Source of the DNA: Gnetum montanum
Taxonomy: Eukaryota > Streptophyta > Gnetopsida > Gnetales > Gnetaceae
Length of the DNA: 64,000 nucleotides
Direction of reading: 5' to 3'
Assembly: GCA_015680685.1 (NCBI GenBank)
Contig: MNCI01033465.1
Span: 192,491-256,490, forward strand
The notes beneath the pieces are model-generated. The model had not been told where the DNA came from. It saw only the letters and a list, made by a program, of their open reading frames with translations, and did not search any database. Numbering within the stretch: the first letter of the stretch is position 1; the number at the start of each line of letters is the position of its first letter. A program made the translations under genes and the position numbers. Positions 58,685 through 64,000 of this stretch are shown here, one piece after another.

Positions 58685-61474
58685 TCATGTAGTTCCTAGT
58701 GGCGGTGGCTCCTCCATGGATGCTTTCCCCTTGTCATGTGCTCCAAGCTTGGAAGGTTGACCACATTGAAGAATGGCCTGGAGCTTCTCCTCTTTGGTCC
58801 AAGGATCTTGTGCCATCCATGCTAATGTTCCAATGTTTGATGGAGTCGGCAACTCCCACGGATAGGGTAGTTGCAGGAACATTTGATTAGCTTTGACATA
58901 CCATGCCGCCAACACCCGTCGTTCCTCTTCATAGGCTCTAGCTTTATCTTTGTATTCATGAAGCTTTGTTAGCTATTGAGCCAAGTCGGTTGCAACATCT
59001 TTCTATCCCTGGTAGCTTTCTTTTACCACCGCAAGTTCAGAATTTTCGACATCTAGTTTCTCAACCAACTTCTTACGCTCTGCAAATTCTGCTTCATATT
59101 TGATATGGGTGGAAGCTACCTGCTACTCGAGCTCTGACCTCAGGCGTCCTACTATTAACATGGCCAGGTTGGCATATCTAAGGTTTTCCAACTCCATGTA
59201 TTCAGTCAAGTCTTGGATCTGCAGGTCCCGGTTCTTAATTTCTGCTTGGTGGGCGAAGGAGTAAGTGTCCAATATGGCCCTCCAATCAGTGTGTTGAGCA
59301 CTGATGTTGTTGATTTGAGCCTTGGCCATATGGATCTCCTTCTCTAGGATTTTTTTGTACATCCCCACCTGATCACGGAAATGCTCCTTCAGCTTCTTGT
59401 GTTGTTTAGCCTCATTCTACCACGCGCTTATCTCGATGGTTGATTTTTGGTGAAGAGCGCATACCTCCTCCATTGAGAGGGTTTGATTTTCTCTGGCTAA
59501 ACAGCTTACATCTCAGTTGACCCAAATGAAATGTTCTCATAACTAATGAAATTGTTCATCGAGAACATTCTTTTGTTTCTCCACAGAAGTCAACCAAAGG
59601 TTATCTGCAACCAATTGCTTATTCTCTTCTTCTAAGGCCTTGAGTGCCTTAAGATGCGCATGAGTTTGCGCTTGTGCGGCGGAGGAATCCCAAGTGGTCG
59701 TCTCCTTTTCTTCTACCACCTTCTTATTTTCTGCAATTAGCTTTGTTAATTGCTTGGTTCTAAAATTTTCCATCTGGTCTATGTGAACAAATTGTAGAGG
59801 ATCCCGTTGTGCTGCTTGTAAGGCTACGAGCTACTCTTGTAGTTTTTGCACTTCAGCTTTAGCATGCTTAGCCCTTACTTCGGATATGATCAGCTTCCCC
59901 TTTGTGGAAATGAGGTCTAATTGAATTGATGTTACATCCTAGGGGATGTCAAATAGAAATGTCAAAACTTGTCCTATTTGAAGCAATCGATCTAGCGCAT
60001 CCTCATGTTCCGCAAAATTCATTGAGCTTCCAGCAAGAGTTTGAGCATCCCATGCTCCTGAAAGATCTACCAGTGGCACAACAGGTACATTAAAGGATTC
60101 ATTGATATGATCAACAACCACTTCAGCAACTTCCATGGCATCCTGGTGTTGCATGACCACCACAGTGGCCCCTTCACTAGTCTTTAACTGCACTTGAAAA
60201 GATGTCGCATTTCCAGAGATCTGTTGTGACCATATGCTTTCCCCTCCTCCTGTTTGGATGGATAATTCGCCCCTTGTGCGATCTAATGAAATAGTAGGCT
60301 AGTCAGCATCATTGATGACGTGGAAGAGGTTTACGTCATCATGAATTCCCCAACTAACCATCTCAATGATGGCCCTCAGATGGCTCATCGATGATCTGTA
60401 GTCTTGCAGCTGCAGCGTCTGATCTTGGCCTATGCTGGGTCCTGCTTCTTGTTGTTGGCTGGGACCTGTGGCTAGAGGTTGATTGGGTCCTGCCAGTTGA
60501 GCTGTAGGTGATCTAGTCATCTGTTCTTCTTCTTCATCTGGTCCTAGCTCTTCGCCAGTGCTCTTTCTTGGAGCTGGTGCCTTTAATAACTTAGCATAAG
60601 AAGCATTCTAGGCCTTTCGGAGGATGTCATTTGTGTATCCCCGAATACCAGCCCATTGACACAGTTTTCTAATAAGGTAGGGAAAAGGAAACGCCATCTT
60701 TCCTAACTTCCATTCATCAAATCACCTTAGGATCTCCATCAAATATAGATGGGGAAGGTTAGCGTTAACCTTTCCCATCAACACTACACATCCCCTTGCC
60801 ACATACGTAGATATTCTTTTCAAACATTTTGTGGGGAAGAGGTGATACGTTCCAATTTTGAAATAAACCCGCTCTTCCATTGTCAATTCTCCAAAGGTTT
60901 TGTCTCTGCCATAAGCCTTTTCTAACCAATCCTTTCGCACATCAGGGTCTGATCAAGTAGATAACCGAGCAACATGGGGGCCTGAATTCGGAAGGTTTAA
61001 CACTTCTGAAATTGCCTGCGTAGAAAAGTCTACTATCACACCATAAATGTTAACTGTGGTGCCTTGCTCCTTATTGTGTCAGAATAGGTACGTTTCACAT
61101 AAGTACCAGGCACCGCACTCAGAGAGGACAGGCCATAAGGGAGATCCTTTAAGGTGATCCCTAACAGCCTCAGGAGCAAACTCTGCAAAAGGTTCAAAGT
61201 TAAGCTCCACAATCACCGTAGCAACTGTGGACTTCATATGGATAGCCTGAACACATTTAGGGGACAACGTGAGTTGTTGTCCCGATTCAGGCGTAGCAGT
61301 AGCTCCTCTTTCTACCTACCCAGACCATATGGTAGGAGGTTCTTCTTGATGGATGCTAAATGATTGCACCTCCTATTATGCATTTTGTCCGGCAGGGACC
61401 CATCTTCCACCTCTCCGAGGTTATTTTACTTCACATCGAACAGGACCCTCTTGCTGCACACATTTCGAGGCCAT
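58685..61474 (-). pseudogene. Accessory gene of element H: conserved N-domain plus long coiled coil
   Basis: This is sense-oriented relative to gag. A plausible start is ATG 61474 (MASKCVQQEGPV). The N-terminal domain (about 61290-60600) contains SPLWPVLSECGAWY, VNIYGVIVDFSTQAISEVLN, WLEKAYGRDKTFGELTMEER and YHLFPTKCLKRISTYVARG. It resembles the 'putative plant transposon protein' domain carried by Athila/Tat elements; that is from memory of the family pattern and was not searched. A Gln/Pro/acidic linker (60560-60300) follows, then about 450 codons dominated by Glu, Lys, Gln and Leu, a long coiled coil (59930-58930). It ends at a stop at 58685. I count roughly ten in-frame stops (e.g. at 61079 and 60722), most one transition from a sense codon. 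It may be recently inactivated or represent a dead copy of an active gene. Confidence 0.65.
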
Positions 61475-62319
61475 CTGCAATCACATGGCCAAACGTTAGT
61501 AAGGTTGTTTTCAAAGTCAAGTTATACCTTACTACATGCCTTTAATTAAAGATCTTATATTATTATGTGATCATGCCTGAAAATTATAATAATGGGTCCT
61601 ATGACTTAGGTGGGTTTCATTTTAATCTCTCGGTGTACCTAAGGTCATATGATTTTTGGCATAATTTTTCTAAGTGTTAGTGTTAATTACCCTAATTGAT
61701 GTCCTCTAGATGATGATAAATTTCAAAAAAGTTAGGCACTTTTCGGCAAGTGTCACTCCCCCACAACTGAACTGAACACTTCAGGTTCAAGCAAGTTCAA
61801 ACGAAATTAAAATCGAAGCACCAGTGAGCGAGATATGAGTGAAAAAGCGAGGGTCACGCAATCACAAGTTGTAGAGAAAAATTTCAAAAAATTCCCCCCA
61901 TGTAAATGGCAAAATGATGCTAAGTGTTGCAGCAGGGGTTCCTATTTATAAGTAAATAGGACACGATATCGCGTACACGATATCTCGTCCCCAGTGATGT
62001 GGGACACATGAAAAATACCAAATTTTTAAGGATGTTCTTGAAATTAATGGTGTAAAATGAGGACATGGGCAAGTATGAAGATATCCTAAGGTAATTTCAT
62101 TAATTCGAGAGGCACTCGTAATGATAATGATGTGAATTTAGCAATTAAAAATTTGGCGGTTATGAAGAAAAGGGAATGTAATGGTACATTGGAATGTAGG
62201 AATGATAGAGGGTTAATAATCAGGAAAGAAAAATATAAAAAATTAAGCTAAGGGTAAGAAATTGTGTGTTTGAACTAGAGAATTAGTGAAGATTACGAAA
62301 AATTACACAAGTGGGTCCT
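61475..62319 (-). promoter_or_regulatory. Promoter-like region upstream of the H accessory gene
   Basis: No coding sequence is seen. On the minus strand CTTATAAATAG (61942-61952) is preceded by GATATC- and CGATATCG-type palindromes with a CGCGTAC spacer (61973-61992). This is the same arrangement of palindromes and TATA box as in the LTR at 58378-58500. The remainder is AT-rich. The TATA-like site is about 470 bases upstream of ATG 61474. Confidence 0.5.
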
Positions 62320-63129
62320 NNNNNNNNNNNNNNNNNNNNNNNNNNNNNNNNNNNNNNNNNNNNNNNNNNNNNNNNNNNNNNNNNNNNNNNNNNNNNNNNN
62401 NNNNNNNNNNNNNNNNNNNNNNNNNNNNNNNNNNNNNNNNNNNNNNNNNNNNNNNNNNNNNNNNNNNNNNNNNNNNNNNNNNNNNNNNNNNNNNNNNNNN
62501 NNNNNNNNNNNNNNNNNNNNNNNNNNNNNNNNNNNNNNNNNNNNNNNNNNNNNNNNNNNNNNNNNNNNNNNNNNNNNNNNNNNNNNNNNNNNNNNNNNNN
62601 NNNNNNNNNNNNNNNNNNNNNNNNNNNNNNNNNNNNNNNNNNNNNNNNNNNNNNNNNNNNNNNNNNNNNNNNNNNNNNNNNNNNNNNNNNNNNNNNNNNN
62701 NNNNNNNNNNNNNNNNNNNNNNNNNNNNNNNNNNNNNNNNNNNNNNNNNNNNNNNNNNNNNNNNNNNNNNNNNNNNNNNNNNNNNNNNNNNNNNNNNNNN
62801 NNNNNNNNNNNNNNNNNNNNNNNNNNNNNNNNNNNNNNNNNNNNNNNNNNNNNNNNNNNNNNNNNNNNNNNNNNNNNNNNNNNNNNNNNNNNNNNNNNNN
62901 NNNNNNNNNNNNNNNNNNNNNNNNNNNNNNNNNNNNNNNNNNNNNNNNNNNNNNNNNNNNNNNNNNNNNNNNNNNNNNNNNNNNNNNNNNNNNNNNNNNN
63001 NNNNNNNNNNNNNNNNNNNNNNNNNNNNNNNNNNNNNNNNNNNNNNNNNNNNNNNNNNNNNNNNNNNNNNNNNNNNNNNNNNNNNNNNNNNNNNNNNNNN
63101 NNNNNNNNNNNNNNNNNNNNNNNNNNNNN
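62320..63129. other. Assembly gap (810 N)
   Basis: The bases are unknown. The gap separates the end of gag from the region upstream of the accessory gene of element H. The flanking sequence is AT-rich, as after gag in units B, C and E. Confidence 0.99.
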
Positions 63130-63221
63130 ACACAAATACACAAAAAGATAAAACAAAAAGTTGAAAAATGAAAAACTGGAAAAAAAAAGTTTGAAAAATC
63201 AAAGAAAATGAAAAATATTTA

Positions 63222-64000
63222 TTAATCCTGCTTGTTATTGAAATGGTGGATATCCCCCATAACTAATCGGTTGAGTATGGCAAGGATTAATAAATGAAAA
63301 ATAAGGATCCTTGCATGTTGGAAGTATTGGAATCGGTCCATCCTTATCCCCTTGGATTTCACACACATCATAATAAGCATAGTGGGGCACTTCATATGAT
63401 GTAGTTCCTGGATAACGAGTTGACCCATTATGATATTTAGGACTGTTAGATGGTATGCAAGGATTAGGATGATGCCTCCCATGGTTATGTTCATTGGGTC
63501 ATATAGTTGTTGGAGTGTAAGTTGGTGGCCCTGATGAAGTTACATGAGGCACTGGGTTCAAAGGTAAGGGTGCATCACATTGTTGGACTTGTGCTGTGTT
63601 GGAAGGTGTAGTGGCCTTGGAATTGTGTTTTCCCTTCCTATGGTCTTGTTTAAAGAAAGGACGCCTTTGATGTTGAGAAGGCTTTTCACTGCTGTTAGTA
63701 GCGGTAGCACAAGTGTTGTTCATGGGTTGTTTTTGTGGTACAAACACCTTAGGAACAGTCAGTGGCATTGTGGAAGGAGGGAAAGGATGAGAATGTTGAA
63801 AATTAGGAGGGATGTAAGGTGCACAAGGTGGTGGTTGTGTTGGAGGTATGGGCTGATAGTATTGTGGAGAATGGTATTGTGGTGGGATAGAGTATGTTGG
63901 CCCAGTTGAAGAAACAGCGTGTTGAATGTGATAAGCATTTGGATTTGGAAAATATGAAGGGTGCCTCCAATCTAAGGGTGGTCTCCCCCACAACTGGGAT
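63222..64000 (-). pseudogene. C-terminal part of gag of element H
   Basis: 63993-63499 is an open stretch of about 164 codons (MWGRPPLDWRHPSYFPNP). It is rich in Pro, His, Gln, Tyr and Thr and equivalent to the tails of gag in units B and C (WGRPPxNQYYFPYLL in C). A single TGA at about 63499 interrupts it. The frame then goes on (NEHNHGRHHPN) to about 63230, ending before an AT-rich tract. The TGA is one transition from CGA. The N-terminal part and capsid core lie beyond the window. Confidence 0.75.

Larger units (their letters stand above)
57636..64000 (-). mobile_element. Element H: family 1 variant with a long accessory gene (runs past the window)
   Basis: It begins with an LTR in minus orientation (57636-58517) inserted in the chromovirus RT. 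Inward follow a purine tract, a coiled-coil gene on the same strand as gag (58685-61474), an untranslated and promoter-like region, an assembly gap, and the C-terminal part of gag (63222-64000). The 5' LTR lies beyond the window. CpG pairs are far more frequent than in elements A to E, and gag is nearly open, so this is the youngest family 1 insertion here. No RT or integrase is visible, although the gap hides 810 bases. Confidence 0.8.

Noticed and set aside
62283-63202. Five open frames of about 290 codons across the gap
   Set aside because: They consist of N bases translated as X. They are artefacts of the assembly gap.

Overview
The window is nuclear DNA from a land plant, most likely a seed plant with a large, repeat-packed genome. 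The evidence is wall-to-wall Ty3/gypsy LTR retrotransposons of plant lineages (Athila-like, Tat and Del/Tekay chromovirus), low GC, and CpG depletion of the kind left by cytosine methylation. Most reading frames are broken by stops and small indels. I see no host gene, tRNA, rRNA or CRISPR array, and I cannot name the species.

Three families make up almost everything. Family 1 is Athila-like, with LTRs of about 0.83-0.88 kb that begin TGATGA and end TCATCA and a primer site resembling the complement of tRNA-Asp. It occurs as a gag-pol form (elements A and D) and as gag-only forms (units B and C, and probably E); H is a variant carrying a long coiled-coil gene. Family 2 is one Tat-lineage element of about 20 kb (F) with roughly 2.1 kb LTRs, gag-protease, reverse transcriptase, two RNase H domains and integrase. 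A separate intron-containing gene on the opposite strand sits between its protease and reverse transcriptase. Family 3 is a Del/Tekay chromovirus (G) with a 2.7 kb LTR and a tRNA-Met primer site.

Layout. 1-323 is an LTR end. About 2.1-8.7 kb is minus-strand element A, with integrase, RT/RNase H, protease and gag read right to left. Its 5' LTR is split at 8709, and the rest lies at 47873-48492. Into that LTR went a minus-strand tandem array LTR-gag-LTR-gag-LTR (8710-20380), flanked by AAACT on both sides. Into the last LTR of the array went plus-strand element D (20381-47859; flanks ATGTG). Into the integrase of D went F (26908-47023; flanks CAAGC). The order of insertion is therefore A, then the array, then D, then F. 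Farther right are a truncated gag-only element E (48493-51880, plus), a chromovirus LTR with gag on one side and pol on the other (51890-57635, minus), and element H (57636 to beyond the window, minus), which contains an 810-base assembly gap at 62320-63129.

The most unusual content is accessory. F carries an antisense multi-exon gene (about 35730-39333), in which four of five well-marked introns restore the reading frame across the junction. H carries a sense-strand gene of about 2.8 kb (58685-61474) encoding a conserved N-terminal domain plus a long coiled coil, with what looks like its own copy of the LTR promoter module upstream.
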